From Cryptomeria japonica (taxonomy: Eukaryota > Streptophyta > Pinopsida > Cupressales > Cupressaceae): 64,000 nt of DNA. The stretch is taken from positions 256,293,533 through 256,357,532 of the forward strand of contig NC_081410.1 of assembly GCF_030272615.1 (NCBI RefSeq), in the 5' to 3' direction. Shown piece after piece: positions 10,767-23,900 of this stretch; the stretch's first letter is position 1; the number at the start of each line of letters is the position of its first letter. Under the pieces are notes generated by a model that worked only from the letters and a program-made list of their open reading frames with translations, was not told where the DNA came from and did no database searches. A program made the translations under genes and the position numbers.

Positions 10767-11151
10767 ATAGAATTTGTAAAAACTTCTCCCAACACACTTT
10801 TTTCTCAGCGCAACCGCTATTTATTGTGCGTCAATGTTGGCAACTGACCAAGCTTGCTTAGTGTGTCAAAATTTCATTTGTTGAGTGAATTTCACTGTAA
10901 AAGTAAAGGAAAAAAGGCCATGGAAGACCGACGGTCGACACGGCTCAATTCGTATTCGATAATGATGCCTCAACGGTCTGAAAACTATCTATTGCTCTGA
11001 GATTCTTCAAAATTCCCAAATGTTTGTCTCAGCATATCCAGTGATTCTACAGGAGGTTGAGCGGGTCATTGCAGGGAGGATTTGAAATGAGAAATGGTCC
11101 ACTGTTTGCATTTTACGCTGTTTCGGGGGTCAAGGTTGGCTATAAATGGTT

Positions 11152-11166
11152 TTTGACCTATAAAAG
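11152..11166 (+). promoter_or_regulatory. Putative core promoter of the ARM gene (W-box-like and TATA)
   Basis: TATAAAAG at 11159-11166 is preceded immediately by TTTGACC, a W-box-like core, and by a second TATAAAT at 11141-11147. It lies about 400 bp before the start codon, leaving a long 5' UTR. Confidence 0.45.
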
Positions 11167-11189
11167 ATAAAACTTTACTTGATTCGGAT

Positions 11190-11569
11190 AGAGAAGAGCG
11201 ACGGGGACTGGGACAACCACCGCTGGTCACCTACCTACCACCCACCAGTTCTCCGAATTATTCCAGGAAGGCCCGATCTGCAATTGTATATTAAGCTGTT
11301 AGGAAAAAAATTGGGTTTGTTCAAGCCCTGCTTTCGCGAAAAATGGTTTGAAACCATGCAGAATCTGCGCTGTGGACGCAGGCGTAGGCGTTGGTTGATT
11401 GAATGAGGGAGATAACGTGAGTCAGATGAATGTGCTCGGTACCCAGTGGTCTTGCTCTCGTTCCCACTTTTTGCCCCCATTCCCACTTTTCCCTTGAGAT
11501 CTTTCCCCCAAACACAACATATTGTGCCCCTGTTTCATTACCGATCTGCAGTGCAAATTTAAGGTTATC
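11190..11569 (+). other. 5' UTR of the ARM gene (inferred)
   Basis: Between the TATA box and the first in-frame ATG pair. It contains GTGAGT at about 11416 and CTGCAG before 11551, so a small 5'-UTR intron is possible but unproven. The frame open from 11522 starts at TTG, not ATG, so translation is placed at 11570. Confidence 0.35.
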
Positions 11570-13075
11570 ATGATGTCTGTCTCGGATCTTCATTCGAAAG
11601 AGTATGAGAATCGATATAGGGATATACCACAGTTTGATTATAACAAATCTCTGTCCAGTAGTTGCCCAAATATTGTGAGAAAGGGCGAGATTGGCGGTTC
11701 CGATAGGGATGCTCCCAGATCTATGAGGACTTTTCGTTCCCGGCTTGACCAGGGAGAAGGTGAGGCCAGGGCAGTGGAAAGCAGAGTCTTTAGCGGGCCC
11801 ATAGCCGTTGAAACACACAGGGCAAGTAGAGAAGGGAAGAAGAAGACGAGTAATAGTGGGGGTTTTGCTTCACAAGGTTCAAGTGGCAGTGCCATTCCCA
11901 TTCCCAGCCGCCTTTCATCCTGTCTCAATAGCAGCGGCGATTTTAGCCTTGGGGCATCTTCTTGTAGTCTTGCAGAAGAAGTTCACTCTTTAGATTTTTC
12001 ACTTGCTTTCAGTGATTTGTCGTCCTGCAGTAGTGACATTTCTGGAGAGTTACAAAGATTGGCATCAACGAAAACGACAGCTTCAACTTCTTCACCGCCT
12101 CCAGCTTTTCCTTCCCCCCCGAAGGAGAGTGTAACCCAGGCAAAGTGGGTGGGCAGATTTGTGAAGTCAAGGGAGGTACAAGATGAAGGGGAATGTAGCA
12201 GCAGAAGCAGGCCGTCTACGGAATTTGCAAAACTATCATCTTCTGGTGAAGTTGAAAATTTGGATGCTAATTTTAATTTTAGAGGTCTCATTGAAGATTT
12301 GGAGTCCACATCCATTAAACTTCAAAGGACTGCGGCGGCACGATTGAGGCTATTTGCCAAAAATAGCATGGAGAACAGGATTATAATAGCTAATTCAGGG
12401 GCTATAAAGCCATTGGTTTCATTATTATTCTCTGTAGATCCTATAACTCAGGAAAACGCGGTGACTGCTCTGTTGAATTTGTCACTTTATGAGAACAACA
12501 AGTCTGAGATAACCGCAGCAGGAGCTATCAAGCCCCTCATACACGTCCTAAAGTGCGGAACATCAACTGCTAAAGAGAATGCGGCTTGTACTCTTTTGAG
12601 CCTATCACTGATAGAGGATAACAAGGCTACAATAGGCACTGCAGGTGCAATTCCGCCATTGGTAGCTCTGCTCATTAATGGCTCCTTAAGAGGGAAGAAA
12701 GATGCGGCTACAACTCTTTATACACTTTCATCATTAAGGGAGAACAAGGATAGAGCCATCCGTGCTGGTGCAATCAGACCGCTCGTGGATCTTATGGCAG
12801 ATCCTTCAACTGGTATGGTGGATAAAGCAGCAGTTGTGCTGGGTAACCTGGCAACTCTTCCTGAAGGTAAAAGTGTTATTGTGGAGGAAGGAGGCATACC
12901 TGTTTTGGTGGAAGTAGTGGAAGTTGGATCTCAGAGAGGAAAGGAGTATGCAACATCAACACTTCTGCAACTCTGTGAAAATAGTTACCTCAATCGAACT
13001 CTCGTATTACGTGAAGGCGCAATACCTCCTTTGGTGGCCTTGTCACAATCAGGCACTACACGAGCAAAACAAAAG
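11570..13075 (+). CDS. Armadillo-repeat protein (PUB4-like, no U-box), exon 1
   Basis: Encodes residues 1-502 of a predicted 520-residue soluble protein. The N-terminal 240 residues are Ser-rich and disordered, with a conserved block at about 144-163 (FSDLSSCSSDISGELQRLA). About six armadillo repeats follow from about residue 239 to the end, each with the ARM signature (for example NSGAIKPLVSLL, AVTALLNLSL, GAIPPLVALL, EEGGIPVLVEV, REGAIPPLVAL). Order and sequence match the plant ARM family that includes Arabidopsis AT3G01400, often named U-box protein 4-like. No U-box is visible, so E3 ligase activity should not be assumed. The start is the ATG at 11570 (a second ATG follows at 11573). The exon ends AAAAG|GTACGATA, a good splice donor, and without splicing the frame stops two codons later. 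Confidence 0.92.
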
Positions 13076-13794
13076 GTACGATAAGTTACTCTTTTAAGTC
13101 AGAAGATACATACCACGTTTTTTTGTCTCACAGTTAGTTTAGTCTTCCCAATTCTCTGCTGCCACCAACCTATTTGTTAGTTGCTTTTATTTGTTAGTTA
13201 GTTTTATCTTAAAGCATATTGTAGAGTTTTTATTGTTTGGCGGGGCAGAACAGGTAAATCTTAGTAGCAGATAAAGTAATACTCATCATAGCTTCAGTTC
13301 TAGTGCCCAAGTGTCTGCTCTTAAGTTGGATTTACATTCCATTCGAACAATTCTTTTTATAAGTTTCAATACGCAACATTTCCAATTTCCATTTTTGTAA
13401 ACATGTAGTGACAACAAAGTTACATACCTGTGAAATTCAATGTTTCATTGATATGTTCTTAAGAAAAAGCTCTCTGAATGTATAAAAGATGGATTTTTGG
13501 TTTAAAAATATCTTGAACATACTAATCTGTGATGGCGAACAGATAGCAGTTAATGAGGTCAACCTTTACAGCTCCACAGTTGCTTCCGAGGATGAACATG
13601 TAATTAAGAACCATGACATAATCTATATGCATGCATTGGACTAGTACCCGGGATCTTTGGCATTATGATAACTGAACCAATTGGTACTTAATTTATAAAA
13701 TGATAAAAAGTTGTCTCCGAGTTTACAAATGATTATATTTTCATAACAACCGCAGGAGGTAGGGATTTTTCAACAGGATCAGCAGTTGTGCGAT

Positions 13795-13992
13795 CATGAA
13801 AAATGATTTATACTAAGTGCTTGAGGGTGTATATACAAATCATGTCTGTAAATATATAGTGAACGGAATATTATCTATCACAGACTTAATTTTCATGAAA
13901 AATGATTTATACTAAGTGCTTGAATGTGTTTATACAAATCATGGCTGTAAATATATAGTGAACAAAATATTATCTATCATAGCTGGGTTCTC
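13795..13992. repeat. 99-bp tandem duplication in the intron
   Basis: Two adjacent 99-bp units beginning CATGAAAAATGATTTATACT (13795 and 13894), differing at few positions. Confidence 0.85.
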
Positions 13993-16900
13993 TCTTAATT
14001 TTTATATTGATTATAACTTCTGTTTTTTATTTTCCTATTACACAAAGTGATAGAGTCGTTTTATGTAATTTTTGTGTCTTCCCCTGGTTCAGAAAACTTG
14101 TTCTGTTCCATGTTACAGTGACAGTGTTTGCTTAGTGTTGTTATTTTCACTTATATTGTTCACTATCTATAGCTTGCAGGCGATTAAATGTGTGAATGCA
14201 TGCTCCTGTTAATCTGTATACGAGATTTAGGTGCTTATCATATTGTTCTCTCATAGTATTTCTTGGAAACTAAGTTGCTGGTTAAGGATCGGGTTCGATA
14301 GTTTCCAATTTTTTTACCTGAGTTCATTATGGCTTAGGTACAGCCATACAGAATATATATAAACAATAAAGAATATAAAAAATGGTGAGAATTTTGCACA
14401 AACTATACAAAATTAAACACAGAACACAACTAAGAATTGATAATTCAATGGCAAACGTTAAAAGATAAATCCAAACAGTTTATGTATATTCAATATAAAG
14501 TAATAGTCAATTGTCAAGCGTGCAGTTGCAGATGGAAGCTCAATACTAATCATCATAGTACTCTTCATTGAGAGCATCAAAATCGTTGATTTGTTAACTA
14601 GAACCACAATTACCATGAGTGCCATAAACACAAGCTGCGCTATGCATGTCCTCTCTAGCTGTCTCATGGCCTTCATTAATCGATCAAGACAAAAGATGTG
14701 CAACAAAACGCCCAATTCGGGATGCTTTGGTGCTGCATCTCAGTGCCTTGTTGCCCCTAATTGTACTTAGCTTACTTGTATGAGATGATGTGTAGGTTGG
14801 AATGCACACACACCAACTCTTCTACCTTTTTTCTTGCCAACTGGTTGTGTTTAACTGGGTGGATAAAGGATTCTGCAAGCTAGGAGTCAAGACAAAATTG
14901 AGACTCAACCAATTGAGAGTCAAGACAAAATTACATTTTTTTTTAAAATTTTCAAATAATAAAATAAAAAATAATCATAATTAAGTCTGCTGAAGAAAAG
15001 TAAGGAATTAAAAAAACTAAAAATACCTACTTGTGATAGAATTTTGATAGCAAGAGGCCGTATCTAAATCGATCATTTTCTTTAGAGGTACAACCATGTA
15101 TGAGCATCTTTCTTATACTTGTATGAAAGAGTGCTAAGGCTGTGACTCGTTGAAGCTATTAACTTCACAAAATTGACTATAACTATGTCCTCTATGTCTT
15201 GATCAAGAGAGCCGAAAGAGTCTATTGAATGCTTCTTTATATCTGTTTGGCCAAAGAAAGCATGTGTTATAATACTCAGGGGTCAAAGCAAAAGCAAGAA
15301 GATGTGGGATAGTCTTTTAGTTCCACTATTCAATGCTAGCTTGAAAAATGTTTTAGAGGGTCTTGCTCCTTAACTACTATTATGATGCTGCGCCATAATG
15401 GCTCAAATAAACAATCAGCAATGGGTGTGCAGAGTCACAATAAAAGCAAGGGCAGAAAATACTGAAAATCCAGGACAATAATGGAAGCTTTATTAAATCT
15501 CAGAAATTTACGATCTTATGGACTCTTATTCATGAATGGAATACAACAACAGATTAACCCAGCCAAAGAAACATTTGATCCTAATCATAGATTGTCTGTG
15601 TATAAATTTACTTTGAACTACCAACTCTCAAAGATACCAATTTCCTACCAAATTGCCAAGCCCTTCTTTTGAAAACGATGCTAATAAATATTGATCATGA
15701 TGATGCTTGACATGCAACAACGAACTGAATAGAAAAGAGGAAATCTGCTAAGTGTCTGTGAGCTAAAGAAAGTTGATGTTACAAGAAGACATAACTCCAA
15801 GGATGTTCTTTCAGTTACTAAGTGATCGACCACTTGAATAAAATTTGTGTGGGAACATTTGATCGACCCCAAAGGATCAACTGCTATATGTATGAGTTGT
15901 TACCAAATTTTCCTAGTACGGGTTGTTTGCCACGGTGAAGGGAATTTTAGAAATTCACATATGGCTTATTTTCTGTACTCCTTATTCCATCTTGGTATGA
16001 AGGTTGTACGCTAGGTATGTTTCCAAGTAAGAAAATCCTTGTTCTGGGCTTTTCTTGAATTGGATGAGGTGAATGAGCGTGAACCATGTCTAGAACCCGC
16101 AATGCTCACTCTATCTACCTCTATTTCTATTGACATGTTAGGATTAATGGTTATTGCTATGGTGCTTCTGCCCTTGTCCTCTCTAGTTTTTTTCTTAGCC
16201 AATAATACAAGTGTTGTTTGCATCTCTTGTTTTGCCTCTTTTGTTGTTTTTTTACATGGTTTGGCATTGTGGCAAGGAATGGATGCAATCTAGTACTTGA
16301 AGTTGTTGATGCCTGCATTAAGCTTTTTTGAGTAGTAGAGGCAAATCACAGTCCCCAAAATCAGTTCCATTACTCTATATTTGCAAGTGGGGTCATGGCT
16401 TATGGTGGGACGACTTCCACCAGCTAATGCGAGTTTTATGCGGAGCTGGGTGCTACCGTATCCAACCTGTAACATACTTAAATACAAAAAAAATAACAAA
16501 TTGATTATAAAGATAAAATAAAATTTATATATTAGATGCATTTCAAACGTAATATGATAAATCAATAGCAACACTGTAAATTAATTATACCAAAATAATA
16601 TTTTTTTTGAGTCTAAAGTGCAAAACCCTTCGTGAAAAAACCAGTGATTTAATTGTAGAAAACTAGCATAAATCAGCAATAAAACCTATACGAATCAAAT
16701 TCATTGCATGTAAAATTGTAAATAATGTGCACAAATCTATTATCAACATGCTAGAACTAATTTACATGCTTGGAAAAAAATGACTAGCCTAAAAACCTAA
16801 AATTCCTCAAATTTGCTCTTTAAATCTGCTCCAATTCACTCAAAGATGCTCAAATGTGTGGTTGTGGGGGTTTATAAAGAGGAAAATGATTTTTTTTTAA

Positions 16901-17442
16901 GTATTTATCTTCCATCCAAGTTGCGATTCTGTTGTGAATTTTTCAGCTGTGAGTCTTATCTGACTCACCTGTACTCATGTGAGACACCAAAACTTGCCAG
17001 ATTCTCAACTTGCCAGCCCCTTGAGTTAACATGATGAAAATTTGCTTGGAAACTTTTTTCACAAGTTGCTTGCCGAGTTCTCTACAAGTTTGTAAACTAT
17101 GATATTTGGATTGTATAAACTTAAGTACCAACGTCTAACCTGTGCCAGTATTGCTTGGCATCGAAAAATCACAAAATTTTCAAAGATTGTCCTAAGTTAC
17201 TTGGCAGCTGTAGTTGATGCATTGATTCTGTAACCTGTGTTGATGACAGCCTTGGCCACAGGATTGCAAGTACCGAGTGTCCAATAGCTACTATCCATAA
17301 CCACTGCTGCTGCGCTGCATCCATATCAGCCTTCTTTGAGATACAAATATGGATCACGCAAATACCTGGCCAAGTAGAACTATTTAATACAGTTTGCAGC
17401 TATGTTCATATATACAGATTTGTTGCAAGAGATTAATTGAAG

Positions 17443-17515
17443 CAAGTAGGGTTGTGAGGACTGTATGTTACACCCATAGTCAAGTAGGGTTATGGGGACT
17501 GTATGTTACACCCAT
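17443..17515. repeat. 38-bp tandem duplication in the intron
   Basis: CAAGTAGGGTT-type unit followed by GGACTGTATGTTACACCCAT, starting at 17443 and again at 17481 with few mismatches. Confidence 0.8.
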
Positions 17516-20337
17516 TTTACAATAGCATGAGTCATTTCTTATACATACCTTTGAAAGCTATTGCAATCATAACTTTTTCCGTCATTATGAACTATGAAGT
17601 TATTGTTCTATGTTCTGTTTTCTTTTTGGCTTCTCACACGAGTGCAAATCTAGATCACTGTGTGGCCCAGCCAACAGAAGCCAAACCAACTTCTGGGGTC
17701 AGTTAACTATCTCAATGTTTACACTCATATTTCCATTATGCATTTTGATCAACCATTGCTTCAAGTGCTAGCTATGGGTGTTAAATGTTGTCATGCTTGT
17801 AGATACTTAAAAGGAATGCTAGTCATTGTTGTGCTATCTTTCTATGAGATCTATTGTAATCAGCAACAATTCAGTTGGTTCCAATTTTGGTTGAATAATT
17901 GCACTGATCCATATTTATTGCTTGCTTTCACAAAGGATTTATGATGAGCCATGTCTTGATGTCAATTTTGTTGAGAAGTATTAGCTCAGAGTGGGCATAT
18001 GAATGAGTTGTTCTGAATCAACTATAAATCCAAGCCTTGATGATCTGCTCCTTCTGGTGGGAAAGTTAGACTGCTGCCCATCAAGATCTTCTTATTGATG
18101 GAGTCACACACTTTAGCATCCTGGTTCTCTATTGGTCCTTGCCTAAGTGCAATCTATTTTTGTCAATTATGCTTGTTTCTGTTAGTCTCAAAACTGGACA
18201 ATCATTATCATGAATTAGAATGGAGGTCCCTAGCTGCATTAGACTCTTAAAACTTTTTGTTGTGGAAGTCTGACTTGAAGCTGCACCCTAATAGCAGAAA
18301 CCAATTATCTTTGTGGGCATATGCAATGGAGGGGTCTAGTTTAGGGTCTAGTTTAAGGAGTATTTTGGAATACAAGGACACATTCTTTTGTCTAGTTGCA
18401 TTCGTAATGCCATTTCCTCTCAGCTACAGCTACCCATTGATCCCTTAGCTAACGAGATGAGTGGGACAGATTGCAATATGCTTGAGATCTATCTTCAAAT
18501 GGGTGAATTGTTCCTCATTTGCACTTGCAAATGAAAAGCCCCCTAAGGAATGTATGGTTGAATGTAACAAGGAATTGAAGAGCTCCAATCCTTAGCCATT
18601 TAAACACTGGTGAAGAATAAGAGCTGCCTTTGCAGTTGTTCTGCAAGGAAACTGGCATATGGTTCATATTATGACTCTGTTGAAGTGAGCATCATCTTCA
18701 GATGCCCAAATGTAATATCCTCAGGGCAAGGAGCTCAACAATTGTAAAAACAACTGTAATCTATTGGTTCTTGATTTGTCGCACTAGGCATTGTTTCAGA
18801 AAGTTGATATCAGAGCTCTGTAGCCTTGGCATCTTTCATCTCTGCCACAACTGCAAATTACATTTACCATGTTGTGCCCCACCTAGTTCACAAACTTGGA
18901 CTCGGAGATTACTTGGCAAGCTCAAAATTTTCAACTTGGCAAATACTTGACAAAAACCCGGCAAAAACTCAGCATGAACTCGACAACTTAGACGGTACTA
19001 AAAGTTAAAATCTCTTAAAGAAACATATTTTTTCGTAAAATTCAATTAAAAAATTTATTAAATTAAAAATTGACATCTCAAAAGAGAAAATGCATGGTTT
19101 TATAGTGAACGCAACATGTGAAAAATGCATTTTACCCAATGTTTTACCTGTGTTGACTTTTTAACTTTTTTCTGGGTCTATAAAACGCGAGAGTTAAACT
19201 TGTGAAAAATCGCACAGGTTAAACATGCACATTAGGTTGGATTAGATTGGCTTGCCTTGGAAGATCAATGAATGATATAGCTGGCAGTGGTATGTTTCTA
19301 ATCAATTCTGCCCACTGCTTTTGCACTTGCCAAGCAATTGGACTTCTTTCATGAATCACACTTGGCTCAATTCTTCCATGCTTTTTGTAATGTGCCTTTG
19401 TGCCATTGCACCTCAGCAAAGATTTGTGTGAGGTGATTGTGAATTCTGAGATTAATAAGCATGTTCTTTTGAATTATACACTAATAAGAGTTTATTTACA
19501 AAACATAGGGCATATCCTAAAATTTTAGCTCATATTCCATGACAGTTTGTCTTATTTTGGGACCAGCCATTTTTTTTTAACATAAACTGCCTTAGGTGAA
19601 TAAAAATAGTTTATTTAATCGTACACAATTCTTTATGGCTAACATTTTTATAACATATTATGTCGAATTTATCTCAATGCATTGTATTTGACATGAAATC
19701 ACAAAATTAGTTTTTCCTGCTATTTTTACAATTAGTACTTTGCTTTTTTCGCTTCTGAACTTTTGCTACATTTTTTGCTTACAAAATTCTAGTAATTGAA
19801 TTTCATTTACACTTTTTTCATGTTGTGTCAATGAATGCTACTATGCTTCAAAATAGAGATCATTTTAGCTTCCTTCAGTTGGTGTTTGACTTTTGGAGTT
19901 GTGACACCAGTTTAAAAGCTGTAATTGTTTACAAATGGATTATTTGTAACATCTATGAGCAGCAGTAGGAACACAACATTTGCTCTGTAAAAGTTTCTCT
20001 TCTTATAAAGACAATTTTAGTATTAAATGTTATAAAAAAGAACTATATACTTAAAAAACTCAAAATGTTTTAGCATCGTGAATTTAAAGAACTTTGAAGT
20101 TTGAACTTTCAATAACTTTCTTTGCAGAATTCAAATGTAGGACTGTACCACTTGTGTATTTTAACAGGGCCATGTCCACTTTAAATAATTGCCATGACAT
20201 AGTCACACATTAATGGTGACATATATGAATGATATCACTAATACACTTCAGATCATAATATATGAATTAATGTCTACCATCACAATAATATTTGAATGTC
20301 TTTACTGAACAAGCATATCTGTTGTTATCATTATTAG

Positions 20338-20394
20338 GCCACGACTCTTCTCCAATACTTGAGGGAGCCAAGACAGGGAAGCCTTCAGAAGTAG
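20338..20394 (+). CDS. Armadillo-repeat protein, terminal exon (18 codons and stop)
   Basis: Reads ATTLLQYLREPRQGSLQK then TAG at 20392-20394. In the homologous Arabidopsis protein the ARM region ends with ...RAKRK followed by a tail of the form LLGYLREPR, so this short exon supplies the expected C-terminus in phase 0 directly after a TTATTAG acceptor. Joined to exon 1 it gives a 520-residue protein. The match is short but specific (LLxYLREPR). A transcript would settle it. The 3' UTR starts at 20395; its end is not evident. Confidence 0.8.
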   Translation, partial: ATTLLQYLREPRQGSLQK

Positions 20395-23300
20395 ATGTTG
20401 GAGTTTTTACTAACTTAACGTGGGACTCGAGAAGATTTATCTTCGCAAAGGCATGAAGGCTGTGAAGTGCAATGTGAGAAACAGGCTGTAAATATGAATA
20501 GCACTGTAGTTCGTGTTTGTTACATGACATTGCATTTAAATATTCTATGTATTGATTTAGAGTGGGGATACTACAGATAGAAGGTTTTCTTGCTGGTCCT
20601 AGTGGTGTTCAGAATGAGCACTGAGTGAATCCATGGGTATCTAAAGCAAATCGCATGTGGTGTCCACATGTCAATGCTTGCAGATGCCTTATATTTTTAT
20701 GTACATAAACAGAAAGCAAGGTTATCGCTTTCAGTGTAATAAGATTGGTTCTTTGTATGACATGGATAACAAGTGAATTTCTCTTACAAGTGTAATTTTA
20801 TATACAGGGTTTGATTAAAGCAACTGGTTGTAGAATATTGCTAAGCAATGCTGTTCTGCAGGATAGGGTTTATCCAATGGATTCAAAGTCGCAGCTAATT
20901 TGGATTTCCAAGTCTCCGTGTGAGCTAACGCTTTTGCAAATTTTAGTTTTGCCTTTACTGGTATTTAAATCTGTGCACATACTACATAACTCTGCAATCT
21001 CATCAGGCTTGTGTGTTGCCCTTCATTATTTCTTAATTGCCAACTGATTTTGCCTTCTAAATTATGTAAATCTTTGTTTTTATTTAAAAGGAATTCAAGT
21101 TTATTAAAGAATTGAGATAGACATAAATGATGTGTTCTTCACACAGCTCAATCAATCATCCAAGGCAAAAGGAAAGAAATAATTTAGGCATAATATAGTT
21201 TGGCGAATGTTAGAAAAGGAGACAAACATACCTTGTACAGACCTTAACATCAACTCAAATGTATGCTCAAAGATATGTGAATGTATTATTTTGAAGCATC
21301 CATTTATATCGAAGTCCTAAGTCAGGCAGAAATACAGTAATGAGAACTAGCCACTGACAGTTTCTCAGGTTTCCATTCCCAGTTAAGGAAGGAGATCTAA
21401 AATATTGGCTTGGGCATCGATACCATTAAGAACTGTATTAACATCTTTTCCGTAAATGTCTATAATACAATTAAAATGAACTTACGTCTGTTTCAAAGGA
21501 CTTCATCTCCTCTGAAGTGTGAGAATTTTGGGGCAGCCATTAAAGGTGAATGCACTTGATCCTTACTGATGTCAAGAAGCTTAGAAGTGTTCTAATTCAT
21601 ATTGTTGAAATATCATGTTAGACCCAGGAACATTGTTTTCATTAGGGGAACAGGTTATCATATTCAGTCACAATCGATACTCTCAATTTTTTTCCGCCCT
21701 GCACTACCAGAATCACAAGACTAGTTCTCCATCGTAACAATTTTGTGCAAAGTCGATTATTCACCACATAAGAACCGGCAGTTCAAAGCCATCTGCACTT
21801 CCCAAACAGGTTGGATTTCTATTCAACCTTGGAGCAAATCTAACTTTGTCATATGAGGTTGTAGTCTCATAGGCTAATAATGATTTGTTATGTTAACTGT
21901 AGCATTTGTTCCATGGACCCCTCAGTTCCCTGGCCTTCCATTAGCTTCTTAATGTCTTCGTCCTTTCATTTTAGTCCTGACTCTTATATTCAAATATTGA
22001 TCCTAGCATTCTGGGGTATTTCTAGGAATCCCATTTCATGTTCCTGCGTTTTCCTATACCATCCAAAGGGGTGCTTTATAGAACGTTTGTTACATTTTCA
22101 GAGAAATTGGCATGAAAATTGTGCATTACTCAAATAGAAAAAAGTTTACCTTTTCTTTAGGTTGGCATTGAAGATGAGATAGGTTGTCATTCGCTTTCAT
22201 TGTATCTGTCAAATCTCCAAGGAGGCTGTTGTCAGATGTGCAGGCTTAAATAAATTGGTTCATAATCTTCGATAATTCTAAATGGAGCTCAAAGAGCATA
22301 AAAACGTTTGCCCATGTTTTGTATAACCATCTTACTGTTAGGCAATATGATATCATCAAAGGTTGAGTTTCTTAATATTGTTTTAAGTGAAATGAAAGTT
22401 TTAAAAATGTTCATAAGACTGGACAGTCCATGGAAGCTGATTGTTGAACTTTACAGCATGAAACGAAAGTCGCAACCAACAACCCACAGCCCCTATTTCA
22501 GAGTCTCTCCTATTTCTTTGTTGATCATAGGTCTTCTGTAATGAATCTGTTGTTTTTTTCTATCTGCTCTCTTCATACAAAGCTGTTGAAGATTCTATTT
22601 TTAGAATTTAAGCAATTGTATCCCATACATATACCATACACTCAATGCCATTCCATCGTAAAACCTTCACCACTCCATGGTCAATCAAGTATTCAACACA
22701 TTTTTAGAGCATGCAAAGTCAAATTAGTTGAGCTGGGAAAGGCCTTGCTTGACTAAGTTGTCACATGGCTGGAAGAGAGGCACCATATTTTGAAGCAATC
22801 AATCAACGGGAAAAATGGTAAGCGACAAACTTCTTTTGGTTGATGGGGATGCGTGGCGAAGAATGAGAAGCTTGCGAGGTCAAAATGTAGTCGCGTGCGT
22901 GAAGAGTGAATGAGAAATCGAGGTGAACATGTTGAGTCCACGAGGCATTATCATTTGTGGCAGTTCTGCTCTTTTGTATATCTGCTAAAGAGCAGAACAA
23001 ATTTGTTTGCACGACGTTGAACTACGCAAAGGCGCCACATGGAGGTTTAATTGGGGTTGGTGGTGAAACCGCTCGCGATGGTGTGCGTCCGGCATTGGTA
23101 TTCTGTCCTTGCATTTGAAGGACTGATAGCAACATGGCATGAATTTTAATAACGTCTACAGTAAATTTTAATCAATAGGTTTGCTGAATTTTAACCTCTT
23201 TTGCATGTGGAGGGGCAAATGTGAGCTCGGTACATGCTACCATATTGATGACCACATGTTCAGATTTAAAAAATGTAGTTGCTGCTATGCTATTGTTATA

Positions 23301-23469
23301 AGCATCTAAAAGGTGTGGAGTCTAAATCTGTTCAATAAAAGCAATATATTAAGAAATTGGAAGTCTTGTATAGATTTGACAATTAATATGGTTCAAGCAC
23401 GTTAATAAGGAATCTTGGTGTCATTTTGATTATTTAAGTTTTATATTTGAAAAGAAATACAAATGTTTT
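20395..23469. other. 3' flank of ARM gene and gene-free stretch
   Basis: Starts with the presumed 3' UTR. A short open stretch and a CTGCAG near 20860 could belong to an alternative 3' exon but nothing proves it. No other coding homology or clear repeat is seen to 23469. Confidence 0.4.
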
Positions 23470-23551
23470 GAAGTTAAGAATATTTTGTTAAAATGATTAC
23501 TTTTTAGGTTGTGAAGCTAAGAATTTTGTTAAAATGATTACTTTTTAGGAT
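23470..23551. repeat. Short tandem duplication with TTGTTAAAATGATTAC
   Basis: Two copies of about 40 bp sharing TTGTTAAAATGATTAC and TTTTTAGG, at 23470-23509 and 23514-23551. Confidence 0.75.
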
Positions 23552-23559
23552 GTTAAGCC

Positions 23560-23900
23560 ATATAGAATCTATATGAGTTGGTTAAGCCATGTCACAAATC
23601 CGAGCATTGCGTTGCACAACACAAGAAGACCAAGGGCACACACATTACAAGGAGACCAATGGCACTCACATTGTAACAATCCCCCCAAGTGCAAGTGAAG
23701 GGGTTTGAACTTGTGACCCAGGCTCTGATACCACTTGTTAGAAGTATAGTTGTCGTTGCACCAAAAGATCGACTTGTCAATGCCCAATACAACCACTAGA
23801 CTTATAGAATTCACAAGAAGCGATTAAGCCATGTCACAAACCCGAGCGCCGTGCTGCACAACACAAGGAGACCAAGGGCACACATCTTGCAACACTAGTT
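23560..23900 (-). mobile_element. Decayed LTR-element fragment with primer-site signature
   Basis: The minus strand contains TGGTATCAGAGC (complement of 23722-23733), the plant initiator-Met primer site, directly after an LTR-like end CTAACA (23736-23741). A direct repeat of about 75 bp (TTAAGCCATGTCACAAA at about 23582 and 23826) flanks it, as expected for two short LTR pieces. No coding sequence is present, so it is a TRIM-like or truncated remnant. Confidence 0.55.

Larger units (their letters stand above)
13076..20337 (+). other. 7262-bp intron of the ARM gene (inferred)
   Basis: Donor GTACGA at 13076, acceptor TTATTAG at 20331-20337, phase 0. The acceptor was found because the downstream codons continue the conserved ARM-family C-terminus. 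The intron holds no recognisable ORF of family-level homology. It contains a 99-bp tandem duplication (13795-13992), a 38-bp one (17443-17515), and stretches of repeated ACTTGGCAA-like words (about 16980-17100, 18890-18990), probably decayed elements. Confidence 0.75.

Noticed and set aside
11522-11569. Upstream in-frame extension of the ARM gene from 11522
   Set aside because: The frame begins with TTG, not ATG. The first ATG is at 11570, directly followed by a second, and the 16 extra residues have no family similarity.
11638-12675. Long minus-strand frames opposite the ARM exon
   Set aside because: They are shadows of a well-supported plus-strand exon and have no homology.
20811-21047. 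78-codon frame downstream of the ARM last exon as an extra gene
   Set aside because: No homology; may be 3' UTR or intergenic chance frame.
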